Assembly (NCBI RefSeq): GCF_007829815.1
Contig: NZ_VIWT01000001.1
Location: forward strand, 1-64,000
Direction of reading: 5' to 3'
Source: Kitasatospora viridis
Lineage (GTDB): Bacteria; Actinomycetota; Actinomycetes; Streptomycetales; Streptomycetaceae
Length of the DNA stretch: 64,000 nucleotides
A program made the position numbers and the translations under genes. The notes beneath the pieces were generated by a model, which was not told where the DNA came from, did no database searches, and saw only the letters and a list, made by a program, of their open reading frames with translations. Below, piece by piece: positions 48,759 to 57,318 of the stretch. The stretch's first letter is position 1. Every line of letters begins with the position of its first letter.

Positions 48759-49784
48759 TCAGGTACGCGGAAAAGCGCTGCCCGTGCTCTCCCGCACCGT
48801 CAGCCGGGGCGTCGGCGTCTTCAGGTCGGCCGCCGAGGCCGGGTCGTCCAGCAGGCCGAGCAGCGCCCGGGCCACCTGCTCGCCGAGCGCGAAGGTGTCC
48901 CGGGAGAGCGCGGTCAGCGGCGGGTGGACGATCCGGGCCAGCACCGAGTCGTCGAAGGAGACCACCGAGAGGTCGCGCGGCACCCGCACGCCCATCTCGG
49001 TGGCCACCCCGAGCCCGGCCACCGCCATCACGTCGCTGTCGTAGACGATCGCGGTCGGGCGCTCCCGGCGGGCCAGCAGCGCCCGGGTGGCCGAAGCCCC
49101 CTCGGCGTCGCTGAAGTCGGTCGGCACCGACACCGCCTCGCTCAGGCCGAGCCGCCTGGCCGCGTCGCGCAGCGCCCGGATCCGGCGCTGGGTGTGCTGG
49201 AAGGCGGGCAGTCCGGCCAGGTGGGCGATCCGCCGGTGCCCGAGCGCGGCCAGGTACTCGACGATCGAGAGCATCGCCTCCCGGTCGTCCGCCCAGACGC
49301 TGGGCAGGCTGCCGTGCCGGCCGGGCCCGCCGAGCACCACGGTCGGCATGCCGAGCTCCTCCAGCACGGCGATCCGCGGGTCGCGCACCTGGAGGTCCAC
49401 CAGCACGAAGCCGTCCACCCGGTGCTCCGAGGCCCAGCGGCGGTACACCTCGATCTCGGCGGCGGTGTCCTCCACCACCAGCAGCTGCAGCGCGGTCGCG
49501 CAGCGGGAGAACTCCGCCTGCAGGCCGGAGAGCAGTTGGGCGAAGAACGGCTCCACCCCGATGGTGCGGGCCGGGCGGGCCAGCACCAGGCCGGCCGCGC
49601 CCACCCGGGCCCCGCCGAGCACCCGGGCGGCGCTGTGCGGGCGCCAGTTCATCTCCTCGGCGACCTGCAGGATCCGCCGGCGGGTCTGCTCGCTGACCCC
49701 GGGGCGCCCGTTCAGCGCGAAGGACACCGCGCCCTTGGAGACCCCCGCCGCGCGGGCGATGTCGTCGATCGTCGGTCTGCCCAC
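48759..49784 (-). CDS. LacI-family transcriptional regulator of the glycan locus
   Basis: 341 residues. HTH PTIDDIARAAGVSKGAVSFA then LNGRPGVSEQTRRRILQVAE with hinge helix SAARVLGGARVG; the periplasmic-binding-like effector domain follows (LVLARPARTIGVEPFFAQLL, HRRIAHLAGLP, VVSFDDSVLARIVHPPLTAL). GTG at 49784 gives the normal VGRPTIDDIA start and is preceded by GAGGAA. Two operators with the same consensus flank its gene, one before the GH18-mannosidase operon and one before the importer operon. Effector is probably a mannose-containing oligosaccharide. Confidence 0.93.
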   Translation of the reverse strand: MGRPTIDDIARAAGVSKGAVSFALNGRPGVSEQTRRRILQVAEEMNWRPHSAARVLGGARVGAAGLVLARPARTIGVEPFFAQLLSGLQAEFSRCATALQLLVVEDTAAEIEVYRRWASEHRVDGFVLVDLQVRDPRIAVLEELGMPTVVLGGPGRHGSLPSVWADDREAMLSIVEYLAALGHRRIAHLAGLPAFQHTQRRIRALRDAARRLGLSEAVSVPTDFSDAEGASATRALLARRERPTAIVYDSDVMAVAGLGVATEMGVRVPRDLSVVSFDDSVLARIVHPPLTALSRDTFALGEQVARALLGLLDDPASAADLKTPTPRLTVRESTGSAFPRT

Positions 49785-49841
49785 GTGTCGTGTTCCTCTC
49801 TTGACACCCCTGCCGCGCAGGAGCATAGTCCCACACATTCG

Positions 49842-49855
49842 CTATACCGGTTTAG
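49842..49855. promoter_or_regulatory. LacI-family operator between lacI and the importer operon
   Basis: CTATACCGGTTTAG: 14-bp near-perfect palindrome (one mismatch pair) centred on CG, matching the core of 48696-48713 at 11 of 14 positions. It lies 58 bp from the lacI start and 61 bp from the solute-binding protein ATG, so it can control both directions. Confidence 0.7.
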
Positions 49856-49915
49856 TTGACTGGTCGGCAGAATTCGCTCCCCCTCACCCCGCACCCCTCC
49901 CTCCGGAGAACTCCC

Positions 49916-51211
49916 ATGCGCAGAGTCAGGGCAGCCCTCACCCTCGCGGCCCTCGCGTCGCTCACCCTCACCGCCTGCGGCGTCGGCGGCAGCAGCGCGG
50001 CCGGCGGCGACAAGGCCGTGGCCACCGACGCCCCGCTCAAGGGCACCGTCACCTTCCAGACCTGGTCCCTGAAGAACGACAAGTTCACGCCCTACTTCAC
50101 CGCCCTGATCAAGGACTTCGAGAGCCGGCACCCCGGCACCACGGTCACCTGGGTCGACCAGCCGGGCGACGGCTACCCCGACAAGGTCACCAGCCAGGTG
50201 ACCGGCGGCAGCCTGCCGGACGTGGTCAACCTGCCGCCGGACATCGCGCACTCGGTGGCCAAGGTCGGCGGCCTGCTCGACCTCGCCAAGAACGTGCCGA
50301 CGCTGAGCAAGGACTACGTGCGCAGCGGCCTGACCGCCTACACCTACGGCGACCTCGGCACCGCCGCCACCTACGGCTTCCCCTGGTACCTGGGCACCGA
50401 CATCAGCCTGTGGAACAAGGGCATGCTCCAGCGCGACGGCCTGGACCCGGCGAACCTGCCGAAGACCTTCGACCAACTGCTCGCCCAGGCCAAGGTGATG
50501 CACGACCGCTCCGGCGGCAAGGACTACCTGATGAGCCGTCCGCCCGGGCTCTCCGACATCGTCAACTCCGGTACCCCGCTGATGACTCCGGACGGCAAGA
50601 CGTTCGCCTTCGCCACCCCGGGCGCCGCCGCCATGCTGGACAAGTACACCGCCGCCTACGCGGCCGGCTACCTGCCCTCCGACGTGCTCACCAGCACCTA
50701 CGAGGGCAACTCGGCGCTGTTCAACAAACAGGTGGTCGCCTGGACCACCGGCGGCGGCAACTACATCGCCAGCACCCAGCAGACCAACCCCAGCCTGGTG
50801 CCGCAGATCGTCCCCTCCCCCGCCCTCGACACCGCCCCGCTCTACGTGCAGGGCCTGTCGGTCTCCTCGAAGAGCAAGAACCTGCCGCTGGCGCTGGCCT
50901 TCGCCCAGTTCGCCACCGACAACGCCAACCAGGCGGCCTTCGTCAAGCTGGCGCCCGGCTACCTGCCCGGCACCACGGCCGCCGCCGACGACCCCTCTTA
51001 CAGCAAGAGCGACGGCACCGCGCAGGGCGACGCCTCGGTCTTCGCCTACCAGGACATGCAGAACGCGGTGAACTTCACCCCGCCGGTGTGGACCTCCGCC
51101 ATGGACACCTACCTCAACCAGCAGATCGCGCTCGCCATGACGGGCAAGGAGAGCAGCGCCCAGGCGCTGCACAACGCCCAGGACCGGGCCAACCAGCTGC
51201 TGAACCAGTGA
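49916..51211 (+). CDS. Sugar ABC transporter solute-binding lipoprotein (family 1)
   Basis: 431 residues. Signal peptide with lipobox LTAC (Cys21), then FQTWSLKNDKFTPYFTALIK, FESRHPGTTVTWVDQPGDGY, DVVNLPPDIAHSVAKVGGLL and WTTGGGNYIAS, typical of cluster B oligosaccharide-binding proteins. Anchored outside the membrane, it delivers sugar to the two permeases encoded next. The upstream in-frame ATG is disregarded because only the ATG at 49916 gives a proper lipoprotein signal. First gene of the LacI-controlled plus-strand operon. Confidence 0.94.
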   Translation: MRRVRAALTLAALASLTLTACGVGGSSAAGGDKAVATDAPLKGTVTFQTWSLKNDKFTPYFTALIKDFESRHPGTTVTWVDQPGDGYPDKVTSQVTGGSLPDVVNLPPDIAHSVAKVGGLLDLAKNVPTLSKDYVRSGLTAYTYGDLGTAATYGFPWYLGTDISLWNKGMLQRDGLDPANLPKTFDQLLAQAKVMHDRSGGKDYLMSRPPGLSDIVNSGTPLMTPDGKTFAFATPGAAAMLDKYTAAYAAGYLPSDVLTSTYEGNSALFNKQVVAWTTGGGNYIASTQQTNPSLVPQIVPSPALDTAPLYVQGLSVSSKSKNLPLALAFAQFATDNANQAAFVKLAPGYLPGTTAAADDPSYSKSDGTAQGDASVFAYQDMQNAVNFTPPVWTSAMDTYLNQQIALAMTGKESSAQALHNAQDRANQLLNQ

Positions 51212-51228
51212 CCGCCGGGAGGGCACCG

Positions 51229-52116
51229 ATGCCGTCACGTCCGCCGCGGACCCACCGCCGGTCCACCCCCTGGCTGCTGATCGCGCCGGCGCTCGGCTGG
51301 CTGGCCGTCTTCAGCCTCTGGCCCGCGCTCAACACCGCGGTGCTCTCCTTCACCAACGTGCACACCCTGAGCGGCGGGCAGTTCATCGGGCCGCACAACT
51401 ACCAACTGATGTGGCAGGACCCGCAGCTGCGCGACGCGATCGTCAACACCCTGGTCTTCATGGCCGTCTGCGTCCCGCTGCTGACCTTCCTGCCGCTGCT
51501 GCTGGCCCTGCTGGTGCAGCGCACCCTGCCGTTCATGGGCTTCTTCCGGACCGTCTTCTACTTCCCGGTGATCGCCTCCGCCGTGGTGGTGGCGCTGATC
51601 TGGCAGTGGCTGCTGGACGACCGCGGCCTGGTCAACGGGCTGGCCCGGCAGGCCGGCCTGGTCCACTCGGCCGTGCCGTTCCTCACCGACCGCTGGCTGC
51701 TGCTGGCCAGCGCGATCGCGCTGACGGTCTGGAAGGGCCTCGGCTACTACATGGTGCTCTACCTCTCCGCGCTCGGGAACGTGCGCCGGGAGCTGCACGA
51801 GGCGGCCGCGGTGGACGGCGCGGGCGCGGTGCGCCGGTTCTGGGCCGTCACCGTGCCCGGGGTGCGCGGCACCATGGCGCTGGTCTCGGTGCTGATCGCG
51901 GTCAGCGCGATGCGGGTGTTCACCGAGCTGTACGTGCTGGGCGGGCGCACCGGCGGGGTGGGCGGCCAGGACGTCTCGCTGGTGATGCTGATCCAGCAGG
52001 CCGCCGCCGGCAGCGACGGCCGGCTCGGCTACGCCTCCGCGCTCAGCGTCTTCCTCTTCGTGCTCACCGTCGGCCCGCTGCTGCTGCTCGCCCGCTGGAA
52101 CCGGAGGACGGACTGA
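51229..52116 (+). CDS. Sugar ABC transporter permease (MalF type)
   Basis: 295 residues, six membrane segments, with the cytoplasmic EAA loop HEAAAVDGAGAVRRFWAVTV P. WLLIAPALGWLAVFSLWPAL is the usual start. A GTG at 51208 overlaps the preceding stop, but GGGAGGG five bases before the ATG at 51229 favours the latter. Forms a heterodimer with the next permease. No ATPase gene lies nearby; a shared MsiK-type ATPase is usual in Streptomyces. Confidence 0.93.
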   Translation: MPSRPPRTHRRSTPWLLIAPALGWLAVFSLWPALNTAVLSFTNVHTLSGGQFIGPHNYQLMWQDPQLRDAIVNTLVFMAVCVPLLTFLPLLLALLVQRTLPFMGFFRTVFYFPVIASAVVVALIWQWLLDDRGLVNGLARQAGLVHSAVPFLTDRWLLLASAIALTVWKGLGYYMVLYLSALGNVRRELHEAAAVDGAGAVRRFWAVTVPGVRGTMALVSVLIAVSAMRVFTELYVLGGRTGGVGGQDVSLVMLIQQAAAGSDGRLGYASALSVFLFVLTVGPLLLLARWNRRTD

Positions 52117-52127
52117 TGAGGCATCAC
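52113..52127. repeat. Variant opposed-stop palindrome at a permease junction
   Basis: CTGATGAGGCATCAC: the left TGA ends the MalF-type permease and the ATG within it starts the MalG-type permease. Compare CTGATGCGGCATCAG at 31352. Confidence 0.5.
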
Positions 52128-52979
52128 CACCGGCGCCGCTCACCGGTCTTCGACGCGGTGACCCCGCTCGGACTGACGGTGCGCTACCTGACCCTGCTGG
52201 CCGTGCTGGCGATCACCGTCGGGCCGATGCTCTGGGAGCTTTCCACCTCGCTGAAGGCGATCACCGAGGACGTCTACACCGCCAGCCCGCACCTGCTCCC
52301 CCGGCACCCGACCCTGGGCAACTACGGCCGGGTGGGCCGGCTGATCCCGATCGGCCACTTCGCGCTCAACTCGGCACTGGTCGCGGTGATCGACGTGGCC
52401 GGCAACCTGGCGGGCGCGACCGCCGCCGGCTACGCGCTGGCCCGACTGAGCTTCCGCGGCCGGCGCCTGGTGCTCGGGCTCTTCCTGTCCACCCTGGTGC
52501 TGCCGGGCGAGGTGACGATCATCTCGCAGTACCAGACGGTGACCCGGCTGGGCCTGGGCGACTCGCTGCTCGGCGTGGCCCTGCCCAGCGTGATCGGCGC
52601 GCTGAACGTGCTGCTGATGCGCAATGCCTTCCTGGCCGTCCCGGCCGAGTTGGAGGAGGCGGCGGTGATCGACGGCGCCACGGTCTGGCAGCGGCTGCGG
52701 TTCATCGCGCTGCCCGCCGTCAAGGGCACCCTGAGCGTGATCGCCATCCTCACCTTCATCGGCGCCTGGGACGACTTCCTCTGGCCGCTGCTGGTGCTGC
52801 AGAGCCCCGACAAGCTCACCCTCACGGTCGGACTCTCCTACCTGCAAGGCGCGTTCACCGCCGACCCGCGCACCATCGCGGCCGGCGCGATGATCGCCCT
52901 GCTGCCCGTGCTCGCGCTCTTCGTGGCGCTCCAGCGGTACTTCTTCCGCGGCGTCGGCGAGGGCGCCGTCAAGGGCTGA
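52116..52979 (+). CDS. Sugar ABC transporter permease (MalG type)
   Basis: 287 residues, six membrane segments with EAA loop ELEEAAVIDGATVWQRLRFI and the C-terminal WDDFLWPLLVLQSPDKLTLT block. Start overlaps the previous stop by one base (TGATG). Works with the MalF-type partner and the lipoprotein to import an oligosaccharide, most likely the mannose-rich product of the secreted GH18 enzyme. Confidence 0.93.
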   Translation: MRHHHRRRSPVFDAVTPLGLTVRYLTLLAVLAITVGPMLWELSTSLKAITEDVYTASPHLLPRHPTLGNYGRVGRLIPIGHFALNSALVAVIDVAGNLAGATAAGYALARLSFRGRRLVLGLFLSTLVLPGEVTIISQYQTVTRLGLGDSLLGVALPSVIGALNVLLMRNAFLAVPAELEEAAVIDGATVWQRLRFIALPAVKGTLSVIAILTFIGAWDDFLWPLLVLQSPDKLTLTVGLSYLQGAFTADPRTIAAGAMIALLPVLALFVALQRYFFRGVGEGAVKG

Positions 52980-53015
52980 GCCCCCCGACCCGAACACGGA
53001 GACCGGAGACCCCGT

Positions 53016-54269
53016 ATGACGCATTCCCCCGCCGCACCGCGGTTCGGCGTCAACTACACCCCGAGCCGAGGGTGGTTCCACCACTGGCTGGACTTCGACC
53101 TGGACCCGGTGCGCCGCGACCTGGACGCGATCGCCGCGCTCGGCCTCGACCACCTGCGGGTGTTCCCGCTCTGGCCGCTCTTCCAGCCGAACCGCACGCT
53201 GATCCGCCCCCGCGCGCTGGAGCAGCTGGCCGCCCTGGTGGACGCGGCCGGCGAGCGCGGCCTGGACGTCGCGGTGGACGGCCTGCAGGGCCACCTGTCC
53301 AGCTTCGACTTCCTGCCGAGCTGGACCACCACCTGGCACCGCCGCAACCTGTTCACCGACCCGGACGTGGTCGGCGCCCAGGCCGCCTACCTGGAGGCGC
53401 TGGCCGGCGCGCTGGCCGAGCGGCCGAACTTCCTCGGCCTGACCGTGGGCAACGAGGTCAACCAGTTCTCCGGCGACCCGCACCCCGACCCGGACCGGAT
53501 CACCCCCGCCCAGGCGGCCGACTGGCTGACCCGGCTGCTGGCCGCCTGCGAGCGCGGCGCCCCGGGCCGGCTGCACCTGCACGCCTCCTACGACGCCGCC
53601 TTCTACCAGGACGACCACCCCTTCACCCCCGCGCACTCGGCCCGGCTCGGCGCGGTCACGGCCGTGCACTCCTGGGTGTTCAACGGCACCGCCCAGCGCT
53701 ACGGCGCCGACTCGGTGGCCGGCGCCCAGCACGCCGCCTACCTGGTCGAGCTGAGCAAGGCCTGGGCCGGGCAGCCGCACCGCCCGGTCTGGCTGCAGGA
53801 GGTCGGCGCGCCGGCCCCGCACGTCGCCGCCGACCGGGCCGGCGAGTTCACCCGCCGGACGGTGGCCGCCGTGCTGGACTGCCCGGACCTGTGGGGCGTC
53901 ACCTGGTGGTGCTCGCACGACGTGGACCGCTCGCTCGCCGACTTCCCCGAACTGGAGTACAGCCTGGGTCTGTTGACCACCGAGCAGCGGGTCAAGCCGG
54001 CCGGGCGGGCGCTGGCCGGCGCGCTGGCCGCCGCCCGGGACGACTGGCACCCGCCCCGCCCGCGCACCACCGCCCTGGTGCTGGACCTGCCGGACGCCGC
54101 GCCGAAGCGCTCGACCTGCGGCCCCGGCGGCGCCTTCTTCGAGGCCTTCATGCGCCTGGCCGCCGACGGCGCCCGCCCCACCGTGCTGCTGGCCGAGCGC
54201 GTGGCGGACCACGCGGGGCTGTCCGCCCGGGGTATCACCGAGATCGTCACCGTCGAAGACGTCAGCTGA
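53016..54269 (+). CDS. GH5-like (clan GH-A) glycosidase, probable N-glycan beta-mannosidase
   Basis: 417 residues, no signal peptide. A (beta/alpha)8 barrel with acid/base Glu147 in GLTVGNEVNQF and nucleophile Glu262 in PVWLQEVGAP; HLRVFPLWPLFQPN, SWVFNGTAQRYG and GVTWWCSHDVDRSL are further active-site segments. The pattern fits GH5 subfamily 18, members of which (bifidobacterial enzyme, from memory) cleave the Man-beta-1,4-GlcNAc left after alpha-mannosidases have trimmed imported high-mannose glycans. Its neighbours supply exactly those steps. Subfamily assignment is by eye. The stop lies in a palindrome-family copy. Confidence 0.75.
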   Translation: MTHSPAAPRFGVNYTPSRGWFHHWLDFDLDPVRRDLDAIAALGLDHLRVFPLWPLFQPNRTLIRPRALEQLAALVDAAGERGLDVAVDGLQGHLSSFDFLPSWTTTWHRRNLFTDPDVVGAQAAYLEALAGALAERPNFLGLTVGNEVNQFSGDPHPDPDRITPAQAADWLTRLLAACERGAPGRLHLHASYDAAFYQDDHPFTPAHSARLGAVTAVHSWVFNGTAQRYGADSVAGAQHAAYLVELSKAWAGQPHRPVWLQEVGAPAPHVAADRAGEFTRRTVAAVLDCPDLWGVTWWCSHDVDRSLADFPELEYSLGLLTTEQRVKPAGRALAGALAAARDDWHPPRPRTTALVLDLPDAAPKRSTCGPGGAFFEAFMRLAADGARPTVLLAERVADHAGLSARGITEIVTVEDVS

Positions 54270-54280
54270 CGCACCGTCAG
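54266..54280. repeat. Opposed-stop palindrome at the GH5 stop
   Basis: CTGACGCACCGTCAG; the left TGA is the GH5-like gene stop. Fifteen bases before the mannosidase ATG, just ahead of its GGGAGAG ribosome site. Confidence 0.65.
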
Positions 54281-54294
54281 ATTGGGAGAGCTCC

Positions 54295-57200
54295 ATGCAC
54301 GACGACCGCACCCTGGTCGAGGCCCGGCTCAAGCGCGTGCTCGACGAGCGCGTCCGGCCCGCCCTCTACCCCGCTTCGGTCCCGCTCACCGCCGGCATCT
54401 GGACCGCACCGGGAGAACCGGTCCCGGTCGCCGAGGGCCTGGCGGCCCCGCGCAGCCCGATCGCGGCCGGCGAGCGCTGGGGCGCGCCCTGGAGCACCAG
54501 CTGGCTGACCGTCTCCGGCACCGTGCCGGCCGAGTGGGCCGGGCGGTGCGTCGAGGCGCTGATCGACCTGGGCTTCGACAAGAACATGCCCGGCTTCCAG
54601 TGCGAGGGCCTGGTCTACCGGCCGGACGGCAGCCCGGTGAAGGGCATCAACCCGAACAACCAGTGGGTGCGGATCGCCGACCGCGCGGTCGGCGGCGAGC
54701 AGGTGCTGCTGCACGTGGAGGCCGCCGCCAATCCGGTGATCCTGGACTACCACCCGTTTCTGCCGACCGAGTTGGGCGACAAGGCGACGGCCGGCAGCGA
54801 GCCGCAGTACCGGCTGGCCCGGCTGGACCTGGCGGTGCTCGACCAGACGGTCTGGGAGCTGGTGCTCGACCTGGAGGTGGCCGGCGAGCTGATGGCCGAG
54901 CTGCCGGTCGACGGCGCCCGGCGCTGGGAGCTGCTGCGCGCGGTCGAACGGGCGCTGGACGCGCTCGACCTCCAGGACGTCAACACCACGGCGGCCGCCG
55001 CCCGGGCCGAGCTGGCCGGCGCGCTGGCCGTGCCGGCCGCGCCCGCCGCGCACCGGATCAGCGCCGTCGGCCACGCCCACATCGACTCCGCCTGGCTCTG
55101 GCCGCTGCGCGAGACGGTCCGCAAGGTGGCCCGCACCACCGCCAACATGACCGCCCTGCTGGCCGACCACCCCGAGTTCGTCTACACCATGTCACAGGCC
55201 CAGCAGTACGCCTGGATCAAGGAGCACCGCCCCGAGGTCTACGCCAAGGTGAAGCAGGCGGTGGCCGAGGGCCGGTTCGTGCCGGCCGGCGGCATGTGGG
55301 TGGAGTCCGACACCAACATGCCCGGCTCGGAGGCGATGGCCCGTCAGTTCGTGCACGGCAAGCGGTTCTTCCTGGAGGAGTTCGGCACGGAGAACGAGGA
55401 GGCCTGGCTGCCGGACACCTTCGGCTTCACCGGCGGCCTGCCGCAGATCATCAAGGCGGCCGGCGCCAAGTGGCTGCTGACCCAGAAGATCTCCTGGAGC
55501 CAGGTCAACTCCTTCCCGCACCACACCTTCTGGTGGGAGGGCATCGACGGCACCCGGATCTTCACCCACTTCCCGCCCGTGGACACCTACAACTGCTCCC
55601 TGAAGGGCAGCGAACTAGCCCACGCGGAGCGCAACTTCAAGGAGAAGGGCCGGGCCACCCGGTCACTGGCGCCGACCGGCTGGGGCGACGGCGGGGGCGG
55701 CACGACGCGCGAGATGCTCGGCAAGGCGGCCCGGCTGCGCGACCTGGCCGGCTCCCCGACGGTACGCTGGGAGAAGCCGGCCGAGTTCTTCGCCGCCGCC
55801 CAGGCCGAGTACCCCGATCCGCCGGTCTGGGTGGGCGAGCTCTACCTGGAGCTGCACCGGGCCACCCTGACCAGCCAGGCGAAGACCAAGCAGGGCAACC
55901 GGGCCAGCGAGAACCTGCTGCGGGAGGCCGAGCTGTGGGCCGCCACCGCCGCACTGCGGGCCGGCTTCGCCTACCCGTACCAGGAGTTGGACCGGATCTG
56001 GAAGACCGTGCTGCTGCACCAGTTCCACGACATCCTGCCCGGCTCCTCGATCGCCTGGGTGCACCGGGAGGCCGAGGCGACCTACGCCCGGGTGGCCGCC
56101 GAGCTGACCGGCGTCATCGAGGCCGCCCAGCGCGCACTGGCCGGCGAGGGCGAGGCCGAGCTGGTCTTCAACTCCGCGCCGCACCACCGCTGCGGAGTCC
56201 CGGCCGGCGGCGCCGCCCCCGCCGCGGCGCCGACCGGCGACTGCACGCTGCGCCCGCGCGCGGGCGGCGGCTTCGTGCTGGCCAACGCGCTGCTCCGGGT
56301 CGAGGTGGACGGGCGCGGCCTGCTGGTCTCCGTCCACGACCTGGTCGGACAGCGCGAGACGATCGCCCCCGGCGCCGCCGCCAACCTGCTGCAACTCCAC
56401 CCGGACTTCCCGAACATGTGGGACGCCTGGGACGTGGACCAGTTCTACCGCAACACCGGCACCGACCTGACCGGCGTCGACGAGCTGACGGTGCTCGCCG
56501 ACAAGCCGGAGGCCGTCGCCGTCCGGGTGACCCGCTCGTTCGGCTCCTCCACGGTCACCCAGACCGTCACCCTGGCCGCCGGCACCAACCGGCTCGACCT
56601 GGACACCGAGGTGGACTGGCACGAGCGGGAGAAGTTCCTCAAGCTCGCCTTCCCGCTCGACCTGCACGCCGACCGGTACGCGGCCGAAACCCAGTTCGGC
56701 CACCAGTACCGGCCCACCCACACCAACACCAGCTGGGAGGCCGCCAAGTTCGAGGCCTGCAACCACCGCTTCACCCACTTCGCCGAGCCCGGCTGGGGCG
56801 TCGCGCTGGTCACCGCCTCCACCTACGGCCACGACGTGACCCGTACCGTGCGCGCCACCGACGCGGGTACCACCACCACGGTGCGGGCCTCGCTGCTGCG
56901 CGCCCCGCGCTTCCCCGACCCGCACACCGACCAGGGCCGGCACCGGTTCCGGCACGCCCTGGTGCCGGGCGCCACCATCGCCGACGCGGTCCGCGAGGGC
57001 CACCTGGTCAACCTGCCCGAGCGCCGGCTGCCCGGCGCCGGACCGGTCGCGCCGCTGGTCGAACTGGCCGGCGAGGAGGCGGTGCTGAGCGCGGTGAAGC
57101 TGGCCGACGACGGCAGCGGCGACCTGGTGGTGCGGCTCTACCAGGCGACCGGCGCGCGCACCCGCACCACCCTGCGCACCGACCTGCCGGTGCGCCGGGT

Positions 57201-57318
57201 GCACGCCTGCGACCTGCTGGAGCGCCCGCTGGCCGACGGCCACCCCGAACTCGGCGACGGTGAGCTGGAGTTGGTGCTGCGCCCGTTCCAGCTGGTCACC
57301 CTGCGCATGGTGCTCTAG
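54295..57318 (+). CDS. GH38 alpha-mannosidase, MAN2C1/ManA-like
   Basis: 1,007 residues, cytosolic. Zinc/catalytic residues: GHAHIDSAWLWP (His262, Asp264), nucleophile Asp374 in WLPDTFGFTGGLPQI and LLHQFHDILPGSSI. N-terminal beta domain LDLGFDKNMPGFQCEGLVYR PD is typical of the class III (cytosolic MAN2C1-like) group, distinct from the large mannosidase at 43-47 kb. The two enzymes probably split alpha-1,2/1,3 and alpha-1,6 linkages. ATG supported by GGGAGAG. Last gene of the importer operon; its stop overlaps the convergent lipoprotein gene by 4 bp. Confidence 0.94.
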   Translation: MHDDRTLVEARLKRVLDERVRPALYPASVPLTAGIWTAPGEPVPVAEGLAAPRSPIAAGERWGAPWSTSWLTVSGTVPAEWAGRCVEALIDLGFDKNMPGFQCEGLVYRPDGSPVKGINPNNQWVRIADRAVGGEQVLLHVEAAANPVILDYHPFLPTELGDKATAGSEPQYRLARLDLAVLDQTVWELVLDLEVAGELMAELPVDGARRWELLRAVERALDALDLQDVNTTAAAARAELAGALAVPAAPAAHRISAVGHAHIDSAWLWPLRETVRKVARTTANMTALLADHPEFVYTMSQAQQYAWIKEHRPEVYAKVKQAVAEGRFVPAGGMWVESDTNMPGSEAMARQFVHGKRFFLEEFGTENEEAWLPDTFGFTGGLPQIIKAAGAKWLLTQKISWSQVNSFPHHTFWWEGIDGTRIFTHFPPVDTYNCSLKGSELAHAERNFKEKGRATRSLAPTGWGDGGGGTTREMLGKAARLRDLAGSPTVRWEKPAEFFAAAQAEYPDPPVWVGELYLELHRATLTSQAKTKQGNRASENLLREAELWAATAALRAGFAYPYQELDRIWKTVLLHQFHDILPGSSIAWVHREAEATYARVAAELTGVIEAAQRALAGEGEAELVFNSAPHHRCGVPAGGAAPAAAPTGDCTLRPRAGGGFVLANALLRVEVDGRGLLVSVHDLVGQRETIAPGAAANLLQLHPDFPNMWDAWDVDQFYRNTGTDLTGVDELTVLADKPEAVAVRVTRSFGSSTVTQTVTLAAGTNRLDLDTEVDWHEREKFLKLAFPLDLHADRYAAETQFGHQYRPTHTNTSWEAAKFEACNHRFTHFAEPGWGVALVTASTYGHDVTRTVRATDAGTTTTVRASLLRAPRFPDPHTDQGRHRFRHALVPGATIADAVREGHLVNLPERRLPGAGPVAPLVELAGEEAVLSAVKLADDGSGDLVVRLYQATGARTRTTLRTDLPVRRVHACDLLERPLADGHPELGDGELELVLRPFQLVTLRMVL

